In this document: positions 24,968-33,698 of the stretch, in pieces
How the letters are laid out: the number at the start of each line of letters is the position of its first letter
Position numbering within the stretch: the stretch's first letter is position 1
DNA from: Halolactibacillus miurensis
GTDB taxonomy: Bacteria; Bacillota; Bacilli; Bacillales; Amphibacillaceae
DNA: 64,000 nucleotides
NCBI RefSeq assembly: GCF_900116255.1
Contig: NZ_FPAI01000009.1
Span: forward strand, 44,051 to 108,050
Direction of reading: 5' to 3'
Program-made: the position numbers and the translations under genes
Notes under the pieces: model-generated
Told to the model about the DNA's origin: nothing
Databases searched by the model: none
What the model saw: the letters and a program-made list of their open reading frames with translations, nothing else

Positions 24968-25357
24968 ATGCGCTTAGTGATTCATAATCAATCAGATGCG
25001 CCCATTTTTAAACAAATCTATGACCAAATTAAAGCGCAAATTATTGCAGGCGAGTTAAAACAAGATGACGCCTTACCTTCAATCAGGCAACTGGCAAAAG
25101 ACTTAAAAGTCAGTGTTATTACAACAAAACGCGCCTATGAAGAGTTAGAGCATGACGGGTTTATATACACGATGGCTAAGCGTGGGTCTTATGTAAAAGG
25201 CATGAATCCGTCGCTTATTAAAGAGGAGTATTTAAAACAAATCGAAACGCATCTACAAGACGCGCTTGATTTGGCCGACATTGTCGGTATATCAATAGCT
25301 GAACTAAAAGCGTTACTGGATGTATTAAAGAGTGAAACAGAAGGAGGACGAAAGTGA
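24968..25357 (+). CDS. GntR-family repressor, YtrA subfamily
   Basis: A 129-residue regulator: winged helix-turn-helix (APIFKQIYDQIKAQIIAGEL ... LPSIRQLAKDLKVSVITTKRAYEELE) and a short C-terminal helical tail for dimerisation, without the large ligand domain of other GntR proteins. YtrA members repress their own ABC operons and often respond to cell-wall antibiotics. The ATG at 24968 gives the family length; the upstream frame runs through the promoter. Confidence 0.9.
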   Translation: MRLVIHNQSDAPIFKQIYDQIKAQIIAGELKQDDALPSIRQLAKDLKVSVITTKRAYEELEHDGFIYTMAKRGSYVKGMNPSLIKEEYLKQIETHLQDALDLADIVGISIAELKALLDVLKSETEGGRK

Positions 25358-26226
25358 TGCATGCGATTGAATTAACGAATGTGAGTAAGCAGTTTAAAAA
25401 CTTTAGGATAGATAACCTTCATTTAACGATCCCGACGGGATCGATTGTTGGACTGGTCGGTGAGAACGGCGCAGGTAAAAGTACGACGTTACATATGATC
25501 ATGCAGGCAATAAAAAAAGATAGTGGGACGATTCATGTCCTTGGTGTGAATAATGAGACGGATGGATTTTTAGCAGTAAAACAGAAGGTTGGAGTCGTTT
25601 TAGATGAAGCGTATTATCCTGAGACGCTGACAGCGAAACGGATTCGGATCATGTTGAAAGATATTTATGATGCATGGGATGATGACGTTTTTGATCACTA
25701 CATGGAACAGTTTAAGTTGCCATACAACCAAGTGTTTAAAGACTTTTCACGTGGGATGAAAATGAAATTACAATTAGCTGTTGCCTTGTCGCATCACGCA
25801 GAATTATTGATTTTAGATGAAGCAACAAGTGGGTTAGACCCGATGGTGCGAGAAGAAATTTTGGATATTATTAATGAGTTTACCCGTGATGAGCGTCACA
25901 CGGTACTGTTGTCGTCACATATCGTCAGTGACTTAGAGAAAAGTTGTGACTATATTGCTTTCTTACACGAAGGGCGCCTTAAGTTCATGGAAGAAAAAGA
26001 TGGGTTATTGGAACGATATCGGATACTAAAAGTAGCGCCGGAAGAGATCAATGCCTTAACCATTAATCAAGCCGCGATTAAAGGTCAGCGGACCAGTCGT
26101 TATGCGGTCGAGTTGTTGGTGGATAAAGAGGCACTCTCCTCGTCTGACACAGTCTTTGGTGATTTAGAAAAAGCGACATTAGAAGATGTGATGATTTTGA
26201 TGACGAAAGGAGTGAAGCAATCGTGA
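25357..26226 (+). CDS. ABC transporter ATPase (YtrB/YxlF-like)
   Basis: A 289-residue ATPase with Walker A GENGAGKST, signature FSRGMKMKLQLAVAL (degenerate for LSGGQ), Walker B LLILDEATSGLD and switch histidine SSHIVSD. A C-terminal 70-residue extension is probably regulatory. ATG overlaps the stop of the regulator gene (TGATG) behind AGGAGG. It pairs with the small permease that follows, forming an exporter probably tied to envelope stress. Confidence 0.9.
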   Translation: MHAIELTNVSKQFKNFRIDNLHLTIPTGSIVGLVGENGAGKSTTLHMIMQAIKKDSGTIHVLGVNNETDGFLAVKQKVGVVLDEAYYPETLTAKRIRIMLKDIYDAWDDDVFDHYMEQFKLPYNQVFKDFSRGMKMKLQLAVALSHHAELLILDEATSGLDPMVREEILDIINEFTRDERHTVLLSSHIVSDLEKSCDYIAFLHEGRLKFMEEKDGLLERYRILKVAPEEINALTINQAAIKGQRTSRYAVELLVDKEALSSSDTVFGDLEKATLEDVMILMTKGVKQS

Positions 26227-26846
26227 AAGGATTACTTCTAAAAGATATTTTCACGTTAGAAAAACAGATGCGGGTGCTTCTCATTGTCATTGTTGGTTTT
26301 GCGCTTATTCCAGCATCGAATATGATCAGTTTTACCATGATGTACGCACTTATCATTCCAATCTCTTCATTCGGTTATGATGAACGCGCAAAATGGGACC
26401 GGTTGATGCGGATGATGCCGATACCAGAAAAGTCAATTATCTTAAGTAAATATGTGCTGGGTTATGGTTTTGTTGGAATGGTCAGTGTCATTATGTTGAT
26501 GGCGCAATTTGGTTATCACGTCTTTGGCTATCAAGATTTAACGTTAGCGTCATACCCAGCCTTTCTAGTGAATGTGATCTTCATGGTTTTAACAGCTTTA
26601 ATCGCTTATGCCGTATTGATGCCGTTTATCTTTAAACTCGGCATGGAAAAAGGACGGCTTGTGTTTGGTGCCGTTTTTGCGGTACTAATTTCCTTAACTA
26701 TCCCGTTCTCTTTTATTCAAATTGTTTCTAATGGACTCTTTATATCTCCTTGGTTTATCTGGATGCTTTTATTGCTCGCCATCGTTGTTAATATTGGCTC
26801 AATAAAACTAAGTCAAAGATTTTACAGTCAAAATACCAATAGTTAA
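26223..26846 (+). CDS. ABC-2 type transporter permease
   Basis: The 207-residue product has about six hydrophobic segments (from LLIVIVGFALIPASNMISF to WFIWMLLLLAIVVNIGSI) and a conserved-looking cytoplasmic loop FGYDERAKWDRLMRMMPIPE typical of ABC-2 permeases. GTG start overlapping the ATPase gene by 4 bases, with AAAGGAG upstream. Third gene of the GntR operon. Confidence 0.86.
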   Translation: MKGLLLKDIFTLEKQMRVLLIVIVGFALIPASNMISFTMMYALIIPISSFGYDERAKWDRLMRMMPIPEKSIILSKYVLGYGFVGMVSVIMLMAQFGYHVFGYQDLTLASYPAFLVNVIFMVLTALIAYAVLMPFIFKLGMEKGRLVFGAVFAVLISLTIPFSFIQIVSNGLFISPWFIWMLLLLAIVVNIGSIKLSQRFYSQNTNS

Positions 26847-26887
26847 AACAAGCGCCTGACTCAAGGAAGAGTCAGGCGCTTGTTTCA
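26846..26887. terminator. Bidirectional terminator between convergent ABC operons
   Basis: A perfect 17-bp stem (AAACAAGCGCCTGACTC and complement) around AAGGAA; A/T flanks serve both strands. Confidence 0.85.
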
Positions 26888-27334
26888 TTAAGGTGCATAT
26901 GTTTCATATAAATAGTTATTTACTTTTTGTTCATTGATATTTTCAATCTTATTGAGTGCTTTTAAGTCAACCGTATACATGTCGCGTTCCGTATGAATGG
27001 TTTGGTTATTGAAGATAAAACTAATGTAGTCCACATTGTCAATCAAGTAATAGAGATAAACAGATTGTTGATGGACTTCTTTATCTATTACATTAAAGGC
27101 ATAGGGCTCATCACTTTTATAATAAAGCTCAATCCCGTAAGGTTCTTTATCTGTTTGAAGTTTAAAGTTATCAACGGTCTCCATTGTTGTGACCATCCGA
27201 CTTATACTCGTGACAGCACTGTTGTCGCCAATAAGAGAGCCTTTGTATTGGAAGACAGATGCGTCTGATTCTGTTTGTCCGCAAGCGGTGAGGACTATGA
27301 GACAAATCATAACGATTATTCGCCAATGTTTCAT
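26888..27334 (-). CDS. Lipoprotein of unknown function
   Basis: The 148-residue product has a signal peptide with lipobox (LTAC) and a soluble domain of alternating strands (IELYYKSDEPYAFNVIDKE, SVYLYYLIDNVDYISFIFN). I do not recognise the fold; DUF4825-like proteins have a similar look. It follows the FtsX-like permease gene by 55 bases on the same strand, so it may be an accessory protein of that ABC system. Confidence 0.75.
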   Translation of the reverse strand: MKHWRIIVMICLIVLTACGQTESDASVFQYKGSLIGDNSAVTSISRMVTTMETVDNFKLQTDKEPYGIELYYKSDEPYAFNVIDKEVHQQSVYLYYLIDNVDYISFIFNNQTIHTERDMYTVDLKALNKIENINEQKVNNYLYETYAP

Positions 27335-27388
27335 AGGATGCTCCTTTCAAATGACTTGGTTGGTCATCGATTATCTCTGATTGTTAAA

Positions 27389-28720
27389 CTATAATTCGCG
27401 TCTTAACGCACTTAAGACATCAATTTTTGTTGCTTTTTTAGCTGGTCGTGAGCCAGAAATAAGTGTGACTAAAAGACAAATGACATAGGCAATCAACACA
27501 AGCGTCCACGGGATACTTGAGAACTGGAACCCTTCCGGGAGTTGATCTTCAAAGGTGGCTTCTAAAATCATTGGTAAGCCGATATTAACTAAGAAACTGA
27601 TGAGGTAGCTCACCAAGGTCCCAATCGTTGCGCCCATAATGCCGATGATACTACTTTCTAGTAAGAAAATCTGTTTAATTGTCTTAGGACTAGCACCAAT
27701 CGCTTTCATAATCCCAATGTCTGGTGCCCGCTCAGTGACCGCCATCGTCATCGTATTAAAGATCCCAATTGAAGCAATAATAACGGCAATGGCCCCAATG
27801 AAAATTAAACCAGCTTTTGCGATGGTAAATAGCATATTGATTTGTTTAAGTTCTGACGCAACTGAGTAGCCGTAATAACCTTGATCATTAATGGTATCAG
27901 TTAAAGCTTGAACATTTTCTAAATTGTTTGATTGAATCGTCACTTCATCATAATAGAAGGTCAGATCCATCGGTTCTTCTTGGAAATACATTTCCCCACC
28001 AGGAGTCCCGGTATATTCACTGATCGACTGATAAAAGTCAAAGGTCGTATAAAGACTTTGGTCTTGTTGCCATTCGTTTGCTGGTTCAGCTGTCACACCA
28101 ACAATGGTGAGTTGATACGTTTTTTCTTCTGTGTCCGTCTCATCGATTAATCGTGACACGGTAAGGTCGATTGTTTCACCAATAAGCTCACCTTGATACA
28201 AGGTGTCTTCGGTTCGCTCGCCATTTTCATCATACATATCTTCAGGATCAGTATCTTTTTCTAGAAGTTGTTCGTAAAAGTGATACCCAACAACAACTTC
28301 ATCACTTGATGTGGCGTATCGTCCATCTTCAAGTGGTGTACCACCTGTTTCTAATGCGCCCATATCAACCGCGACGGTGTGTGGACTCGTTTCATAACCA
28401 TTAAGTGAGACAAGTGGAGACTGGCGAAGGTAACTTTGTTTTCTAACCGCACGGACATGCTCAAGCGACTGGAAATAGTCAATGTCCTTGTCAGTAATCC
28501 CTTGACTGTTTGGATCGTCTTTTCCGTAGATTTGGACTTGATTCACCGTTTCTTGTTCGAGCACGTCTTTAATTAAGGTGTCATGTAAACCGAAGGCAAC
28601 AGATGCCAATACAATTAAAAAGGCTGTCCCCATCGCCGTCGCGAGCACGGTCATAAAAATCCGCATTTTATTCTTTTTCATATTTTCTCTGACGAAGTAA
28701 AGCTGATCTTTAAATAACAT
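27389..28720 (-). CDS. MacB/FtsX-type ABC transporter permease (YtrF-like)
   Basis: A 443-residue protein with one N-terminal membrane helix, an extracytoplasmic domain of about 240 residues (50-290) and three C-terminal helices, the four-helix FtsX/MacB arrangement. The C-terminus contains the family block FNTMTMAVTERAPDIGIMKAIGAS. ATG overlaps the ATPase stop by one base. Such systems act as mechanotransmitters or peptide/antibiotic exporters; the cargo here is unknown. Confidence 0.88.
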   Translation of the reverse strand: MLFKDQLYFVRENMKKNKMRIFMTVLATAMGTAFLIVLASVAFGLHDTLIKDVLEQETVNQVQIYGKDDPNSQGITDKDIDYFQSLEHVRAVRKQSYLRQSPLVSLNGYETSPHTVAVDMGALETGGTPLEDGRYATSSDEVVVGYHFYEQLLEKDTDPEDMYDENGERTEDTLYQGELIGETIDLTVSRLIDETDTEEKTYQLTIVGVTAEPANEWQQDQSLYTTFDFYQSISEYTGTPGGEMYFQEEPMDLTFYYDEVTIQSNNLENVQALTDTINDQGYYGYSVASELKQINMLFTIAKAGLIFIGAIAVIIASIGIFNTMTMAVTERAPDIGIMKAIGASPKTIKQIFLLESSIIGIMGATIGTLVSYLISFLVNIGLPMILEATFEDQLPEGFQFSSIPWTLVLIAYVICLLVTLISGSRPAKKATKIDVLSALRREL

Positions 28721-29409
28721 TACTTCACCTCCTGATCGATAAGGGCGCCGTCATGCATCATCAGTGAACGGTGACCAATTTTTGCGACTTCCTCATCATG
28801 CGTGATAATGAGGAAGGTGATATCAAGGGATTCATTTAGCTCTTTAATGAGGTGAAGCAGGTCTTCTTCTGTTTCAGAGTCTAAGCTCCCTGTCGGTTCA
28901 TCTGCTAGAATAATGAGTGGATTTAAGACAAGGGCACGTGCGACGCTGACCCGTTGCTGTTGACCACCGGAAAGCTCACTCGGATAATGATGTTCAAACC
29001 CTTTGAGACCGACTTTTTCTAATGTTTCTAATGCTTGAATTTTACGGGCGGTTTCACTCACGCCTTGTAAAATGAGTGGTAATTCAACATTTTGATAAGC
29101 AGTCATTGATTGGATCAATTGAAAGTTCTGAAAGATAAAACCAATCGTACCAAGGCGGAATTCGGCAAATTGTGCTTCTGTAAAGTCGCTCACATCCGTT
29201 CCGTTAATCGTGATGGCCCCGCTTTGCCTTGGTAAAAAACCTCCAATTAAATGTAGCAACGTTGATTTACCAGAACCACTCCGACCAACTAACGTCACAA
29301 TTTCACCTTTAGTTACTGAAAAACTCACGTCTTGTAAGACAGGAATGACGGTTTTCTTATCTTTTTTCCCAAGTTCAAACTGATGGGACAGTTGTTTTAC
29401 TTCAATCAT
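28720..29409 (-). CDS. MacB/LolD-type ABC transporter ATPase (YtrE-like)
   Basis: A 229-residue ATPase with Walker A GRSGSGKSTLLHLIGG, signature LSGGQQQRVSVARAL, Walker B IILADEPTGSLD and H-loop ITHDEEVA, as in the LolD/MacB class. The ATG at 29409 is chosen for GGAGGG 7 bases upstream. First gene of a three-gene unit with the FtsX-like permease and the lipoprotein. Confidence 0.9.
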   Translation of the reverse strand: MIEVKQLSHQFELGKKDKKTVIPVLQDVSFSVTKGEIVTLVGRSGSGKSTLLHLIGGFLPRQSGAITINGTDVSDFTEAQFAEFRLGTIGFIFQNFQLIQSMTAYQNVELPLILQGVSETARKIQALETLEKVGLKGFEHHYPSELSGGQQQRVSVARALVLNPLIILADEPTGSLDSETEEDLLHLIKELNESLDITFLIITHDEEVAKIGHRSLMMHDGALIDQEVK

Positions 29410-29482
29410 ATTTATTCCCTCCATTTACTGTTCACTGTCTGTGACGAGCCTGATGGAAAAAAAGATGCATAAAATTATTCAT

Positions 29483-29525
29483 AAAAAGAATCACGACACG
29501 GCAAAGGATTGACACGTCGTGATTC
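29483..29525 (-). terminator. Terminator of the ehu operon
   Basis: On the minus strand GAATCACGAC / GTCGTGATTC (10 bp) followed by TTTTT, about 60 bases past the ehuA stop. Confidence 0.8.
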
Positions 29526-29584
29526 GAAAGGGTATTTAGTTAATTTTTCTTGATAATTTTGTAGTTATTTTTCTGTTTCCAGAC

Positions 29585-30355
29585 CTAGCCACGGAAACGA
29601 CTTAAGAACTCTTGCACCCGTGGGTTTTCTGAATGTTCAATGACATCACTCGCCGAACCTTGTTCAGCGATGACACCGTCATCTAAGAATAGGACTTTAT
29701 CAGCAACATCAAGCGCAAAGTCCATCTCGTGTGTGACAAGGACCATGGCCATGTCGTCGTTTTTGGCAATGTCACGAATAACTTCAAGTACTTCCCCGAC
29801 AAGCTCAGGGTCTAAGGCTGAGGTGACCTCATCAAACAGCATAATTTTCGGACGCATAACGAGCGCACGTGCCATCGCCACGCGTTGTTTTTGTCCACCT
29901 GAGAGTTGTGATGGATAGTTATTAATTTTATCACCAAGGCCAACACGTTCCAACATATCGATGGAACGCTGTTTGACTTCTTTTTTCTTTTCGCCTTTGA
30001 CATGAATAGGGGAGGTCATACAGTTTTCTAAGATGGTCATGTGAGGGAACAGGTTAAAGTGCTGGAATACCATCCCGATGTCTCCGCGAATCTCGCGTAA
30101 GTGCTTTTCATCAGCTTCAACCATCTTTCCGTTCTTGTTCATTTTCCATAGGTTTTTACCGTCGACGATAATGTCACCATCTGTTGGTTCTTCTAGCGTC
30201 ATCAACATCCGGATAATCGTTGTTTTACCTGACCCACTTGGGCCAATAACGGCGATTTTTTCGGCTGGGAAAATATCTAAATCAATCCCTTTTAATACTT
30301 CCACATCGCCAAATGATTTGTGTACGTCTTTATATTCAACAATAGGTTTTGTCAT
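29585..30355 (-). CDS. ehuA: Ectoine/hydroxyectoine-type ABC transporter ATPase EhuA
   Basis: A 256-residue polar-amino-acid-type ATPase: Walker A GPSGSGKTTIIRML, signature LSGGQKQRVAMARAL, Walker B IMLFDEVTSALDPELVGEV and H-loop THEMDFALDVADKV. The ATG at 30355 is taken because the GTG at 30367 touches the AAAGGA site. Last gene of ehuBCDA. The assignment to ectoine uptake follows the EhuB-like binding protein and is inference; a general amino-acid importer is the alternative. Confidence 0.8.
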   Translation of the reverse strand: MTKPIVEYKDVHKSFGDVEVLKGIDLDIFPAEKIAVIGPSGSGKTTIIRMLMTLEEPTDGDIIVDGKNLWKMNKNGKMVEADEKHLREIRGDIGMVFQHFNLFPHMTILENCMTSPIHVKGEKKKEVKQRSIDMLERVGLGDKINNYPSQLSGGQKQRVAMARALVMRPKIMLFDEVTSALDPELVGEVLEVIRDIAKNDDMAMVLVTHEMDFALDVADKVLFLDDGVIAEQGSASDVIEHSENPRVQEFLSRFRG

Positions 30356-30382
30356 AACGTTCGTCACTCCTTTAAGTTGTCA

Positions 30383-31081
30383 TTATTCTACTGGATCAAT
30401 GACTTGATTTTTATCAAAACGGGTATTGAGTTTTACTTCTAACTTCTTAATGAGTCGTGCCGATGGGTAACTTAACACAAGGAAAATAATCCCGACAATC
30501 GTCAGTGCTTCAATTAAGTTAAAGTGCTCGGAACCGAAACTATTGGCCATGTGCAAGATCCCGGTAAGCCCAATCGTTGACGCGAGTGGTACTTCTTTAA
30601 ACATAATGATAAAGTAGTTCCCAAGCATCGGTACGGTTGGTGGGAAAGCTTGTGGTAAAATAATTAACCGCCATTTATCGAGTAGTGAGAAGTTCAAAGC
30701 TGTCGCAGCTTCCCATTGACCGTTATCCACACTTTCGATACCAGACCGGTAAATCTCACCGATATACGTACTAAAGTGAATACCAAAACCAACAACCGCA
30801 CTCGCAAATGGACTGAGTGTCACGCCTACAACAGGAATCTCGGGCCAAGCATAGTAAATAAAGAACAGTTGTACAAGCGGTGGTGTTGAACGAATAAATT
30901 CCATCACCCAGGTGACGACCCAGTTGATATGACGTTCTGGGATGCGGCGTAAGAAGGTCCAGACGAACCCGAAAATAAGAGCGAAAAGAAACGCACTAAT
31001 CGTAACCCCAACGGTAATATGGAGACCTTTTAATATATAAGGCCAAGCTTCAAAGAAACGTTCAAAACTCCAATAATTCAT
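30383..31081 (-). CDS. ehuD: Ectoine/hydroxyectoine-type ABC permease EhuD
   Basis: The 232-residue HisM-family permease has about five membrane helices and the EAA loop (SVDNGQWEAATALNFSLLDKWRLIILPQAF). It starts on the last base of the ehuC stop (TAATG). With EhuC it makes the heterodimeric membrane channel of the importer. Confidence 0.82.
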   Translation of the reverse strand: MNYWSFERFFEAWPYILKGLHITVGVTISAFLFALIFGFVWTFLRRIPERHINWVVTWVMEFIRSTPPLVQLFFIYYAWPEIPVVGVTLSPFASAVVGFGIHFSTYIGEIYRSGIESVDNGQWEAATALNFSLLDKWRLIILPQAFPPTVPMLGNYFIIMFKEVPLASTIGLTGILHMANSFGSEHFNLIEALTIVGIIFLVLSYPSARLIKKLEVKLNTRFDKNQVIDPVE

Positions 31082-31740
31082 TAATTAGCCACCCCTTTCT
31101 TAGAAACTTCTTCTGCTTTACGGGTAAGGAAAATAAGTGGTAAAGCGAGGACGAAATAAAAGATTAAAATGACTAAATAAATCAGGGGTGCTTGTGATAG
31201 ATTAGAACTACGGAGAATGTTTCCGTAATATAAAATATCATTCAAACTAATTAAGGACACAAGAGCGGTCCCTTTTAACATTTGGATCGTATAGTTACCA
31301 AACTCCGGTAACATCATCCGTACCGCTTGTGGTAAGATAATGTAGCGCATTTTTTGAAAACTCGATAGATTAAGGGCAATCGCTGCTTCTGTTTGTCCCT
31401 CATCAACGGCCTCAACAGACCCGCGGACGACTTCTGACAGGTAAGCCCCGTAATTTAGTCCAATCGCGATGACACCAATAATCCAGTTCGATCCTAAATT
31501 AATACCAAACAACATCGGAATGGCATAATAGAGCCAGAATAACTGGACGATAAGTGAGGTGCCGCGGAATAATTCAATATAAAGCCCGGTCAATTTTCGA
31601 ATAATCGTATGTTTAGATAGGCGCAGTAAGCCAGAAACAAAGCCCATAAAATAGGCGAATAAACTCGAGGCAATTAAGATACTAATCGTGACGAATAAGC
31701 CACGTGATAGCTCTTGTGAAATCGAGAGAATATCTTGCAT
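31081..31740 (-). CDS. ehuC: Ectoine/hydroxyectoine-type ABC permease EhuC
   Basis: The 219-residue HisQ/HisM-type permease has an EAA loop (AVDEGQTEAAIALNLSSFQKMRYIILPQA) and about five membrane helices. It lies 83 bases after ehuB, with a strong hairpin between them that probably lowers permease expression relative to the binding protein. Confidence 0.82.
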   Translation of the reverse strand: MQDILSISQELSRGLFVTISILIASSLFAYFMGFVSGLLRLSKHTIIRKLTGLYIELFRGTSLIVQLFWLYYAIPMLFGINLGSNWIIGVIAIGLNYGAYLSEVVRGSVEAVDEGQTEAAIALNLSSFQKMRYIILPQAVRMMLPEFGNYTIQMLKGTALVSLISLNDILYYGNILRSSNLSQAPLIYLVILIFYFVLALPLIFLTRKAEEVSKKGVAN

Positions 31741-31772
31741 ATCGTTTACACATCCTTTTTCGTTTAATAAAA

Positions 31773-31804
31773 GAAGATCCAGTTCCTAGATCAGGAACTG
31801 GATC
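31773..31804 (-). terminator. Hairpin between ehuB and ehuC (partial terminator)
   Basis: A perfect 12-bp stem GATCCAGTTCCT / AGGAACTGGATC with a 5-base loop and a T-rich tail (TTCTTTTATT) on the minus strand. Its place after the binding-protein gene suggests partial termination or mRNA stabilisation. Confidence 0.7.
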
Positions 31805-31823
31805 ATAAAACTAAGACGGTTCC

Positions 31824-32696
31824 TTAGTAGTTATCGCCGTTCACAATACTTTCTGTCGTAATATCAGCACTTGGGAAGTTTGATTCTGGGTGGAAGCCAT
31901 TCTTCTCAAGCAGTTCTTGGACGGTCCCATCGTCTTTTAATGTTTGAAGGGCTTCGTTATAAGCCTCGCGTAACGCTTCGTTTTCTAAACTAAAGGCCGC
32001 GGCACCATAACTTGGCACACCCTCAACATCGGGTTGTTCAAATGATTCAACAAATTCTAAGTCTTCTGTGTTAGCTGACTCGAATGCCATACGCATGGTC
32101 ATTTCCGTTCCTGTTGTTGCGTCCGCTCGACCTGATTGAACCGCCGCGAATGTATCAGGAATATTGGCTGCATACGTAATTTGGTCATCACTTACACCAG
32201 ACTGACGAAGAAATTCGACTCCTGTCGCTCCTTCCATCACGATGACAGTAATATCTTCGTTACTCGCGATATCTTCAAAACTTTGAATGTCATGTGGATT
32301 ACCAGCTTCTACGACCAAACCTTCACCATAAGTCATTTCCGGTTCACCAAACAAGACGTTTTCAGCACGTTCAGGTGTAATCGCCATTCCAGCTGTAATC
32401 GCATCAAATTGACCTGCTTGCACGCCTGGTACTAACTGACCCCAGTCTTGAAGAGAACCACGTACTTCTTCAATACCGAGTTCATTAAAGACAGCTGCGG
32501 CAATATCATAAGCGGCCCCTTTTAATTCACCATCTTCTTCATACGCGTAAGGTGCTTCGTTAGCAAAACCAACGGTGACATAACCTTGTTCTTTTAATGC
32601 ATCAAGTGATGAACCTGCTTCTTCATCTTCGCCACCACACGCGGTGACAAATACTAGTATACTGAGTAAAACCAACCCTTTAATTATCTTTTTCAT
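31824..32696 (-). CDS. ehuB: Ectoine/hydroxyectoine-type binding lipoprotein EhuB
   Basis: A 290-residue solute-binding lipoprotein with lipobox VTACGG. The region GAAYDIAAAVFNELGIEEV, VPGVQAGQFDAITAGMAITP and PERAENVLFGEPEM resembles EhuB of Sinorhizobium meliloti as recalled, with the conserved arginine after ITPE. It captures compatible solutes outside the membrane and passes them to EhuCDA, useful for osmoprotection or as nutrients. ATG with GGGAGG upstream. First gene of the operon, with its own promoter. Confidence 0.82.
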   Translation of the reverse strand: MKKIIKGLVLLSILVFVTACGGEDEEAGSSLDALKEQGYVTVGFANEAPYAYEEDGELKGAAYDIAAAVFNELGIEEVRGSLQDWGQLVPGVQAGQFDAITAGMAITPERAENVLFGEPEMTYGEGLVVEAGNPHDIQSFEDIASNEDITVIVMEGATGVEFLRQSGVSDDQITYAANIPDTFAAVQSGRADATTGTEMTMRMAFESANTEDLEFVESFEQPDVEGVPSYGAAAFSLENEALREAYNEALQTLKDDGTVQELLEKNGFHPESNFPSADITTESIVNGDNY

Positions 32697-32728
32697 TATG
32701 ATTGTACCTCCCTGTATTTTTGTGTCTA

Positions 32729-32769
32729 CAAGATATAGTTATTTCTCTTTAGCCATTGTCAATATCTTG
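32729..32769 (-). promoter_or_regulatory. Promoter of ehuBCDA within an 8-bp inverted repeat
   Basis: On the minus strand TTGACA (32762-32757), 18 bases, CTATAT (32738-32733). Arms CAAGATAT (32729-32736) and ATATCTTG (32762-32769) bracket the promoter, so a regulator could bind over it. Osmotic control is a guess. Confidence 0.5.
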
Positions 32770-32998
32770 TCGTCGACACTCACGTTAATTATGTTAACGT
32801 ATATGATGATGATTATTCAAAGTGGATAAAATCCCCTATTTTAGGATATAACCGACTCAGCTTGTCTCTCACCGGTATAGCTCGTGTATCGTTAAATATA
32901 GATGGATTTCTTCGTAAATACGGGGGGATACCATAAAAACAGCTAAAAAATGTAAAAAGAGAGATGAATTAATCACCAACTGCTAACATATTAATCAA
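32770..32998. other. Gene-free stretch upstream of ehuB
   Basis: No supported coding frame, RNA or repeat is seen here beyond the ehuB promoter and the next terminator. Confidence 0.4.
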
Positions 32999-33027
32999 AA
33001 AAAGAGATGACACGATTGTCATCTCTT
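32999..33027 (-). terminator. Terminator after the broken pRiA4b-Orf3-like gene
   Basis: A 10-bp stem AAGAGATGAC / GTCATCTCTT followed on the minus strand by TTTTTTT. Confidence 0.8.
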
Positions 33028-33064
33028 CGATAAGTATATTAATATCATCTTTAAAAAGTACCCA

Positions 33065-33672
33065 TGCTTACTTTTTTGTGTAGCGCGGTCCAATGATGTT
33101 GTAGCGTTCATGATGAATATGTTCCCACGCTGTTTTTCGGTATGTAATACGCTTTGAACTTTCGTTGATACCATCCATATCAAGTGGTTTAAAGCCGTTC
33201 TTTTTCGCAAAGGCCAGGGCTTGTTCATGTTCTGGGTCTGAGGGATTGGAATACGAATCTAAGAAACGATAAAAACCGTCGACACCGGCCACTTCTTCTC
33301 TCGCGGTGTATGGTTTAGGCGATCTTCAAACCATTGCTTGTTTTTTAAAATTAAGGCTTTTACAAGCCTCCACTTCAAAACTCGTTAGAGTTTAAGTGGA
33401 GGGTAATTGACGTAATCTTTGTGATCTAAATAGCGTTCCTCATCATTGGTCACGACTTGATTTTCTTCTGATAAATCAAATGAGTGAAAGTGACGGTAAG
33501 GATAAGGGTAGCCACTTAAAAAATTCGTTACTGTTTGAATTGTATCGTGAAGTCGGTTAAAGGTTGTCCGCTCCGGTAAAATAATTTGGCGATAAACGAG
33601 TGGGTCTGTGTCATTTATAGATAGAGAAACAATAAAGCCTCGCATTGAATCGACTCTTTTTAAAAATGTCAA
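33065..33672 (-). pseudogene. Broken pRiA4b ORF-3-like protein gene
   Basis: The 5' part (33672-33385) encodes MRGFIVSLSINDTDPLVYRQIILPERTTFNRLHDTIQ-type sequence, typical of the start of the plasmid pRiA4b ORF-3-like family. The 3' part (from about 33345 to 33068) encodes its usual C-terminus (AGVDGFYRFLDSYSNP ... ISSKRITYRKTAWEH-like). The roughly 80-100 residues normally between them are missing, and the frames no longer join. At the junction sits a hairpin sequence of insertion-element type. The gene is therefore dead. The family is recognised from memory; its function is not established. Confidence 0.75.
33352..33402. mobile_element. IS200/IS605-like end scar
   Basis: A strong imperfect palindrome CCTCCACTT-C-AAACTC / GAGTTT-AAGTGGAGG (33367-33402), preceded by a small AGGCTT / AAGCCT hairpin, sits exactly where the coding frame is broken. 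Subterminal hairpins of this look occur at ends of IS200/IS605 (TnpB) elements. No transposase remains. Confidence 0.45.
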
Positions 33673-33698
33673 TAATGTGACAGATTAGTCACATTATT
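33671..33698 (-). terminator. Terminator of the HD-domain gene
   Basis: An 11-bp stem AATAATGTGAC / GTCACATTATT overlapping the stop codon; the minus-strand tail is TGACATTTTT. Confidence 0.7.

Noticed and set aside
33019..33228. Minus-strand 69-codon frame overlapping the broken pRiA4b-Orf3-like gene
   Set aside because: Out-of-frame shadow of the family-like C-terminal coding sequence.
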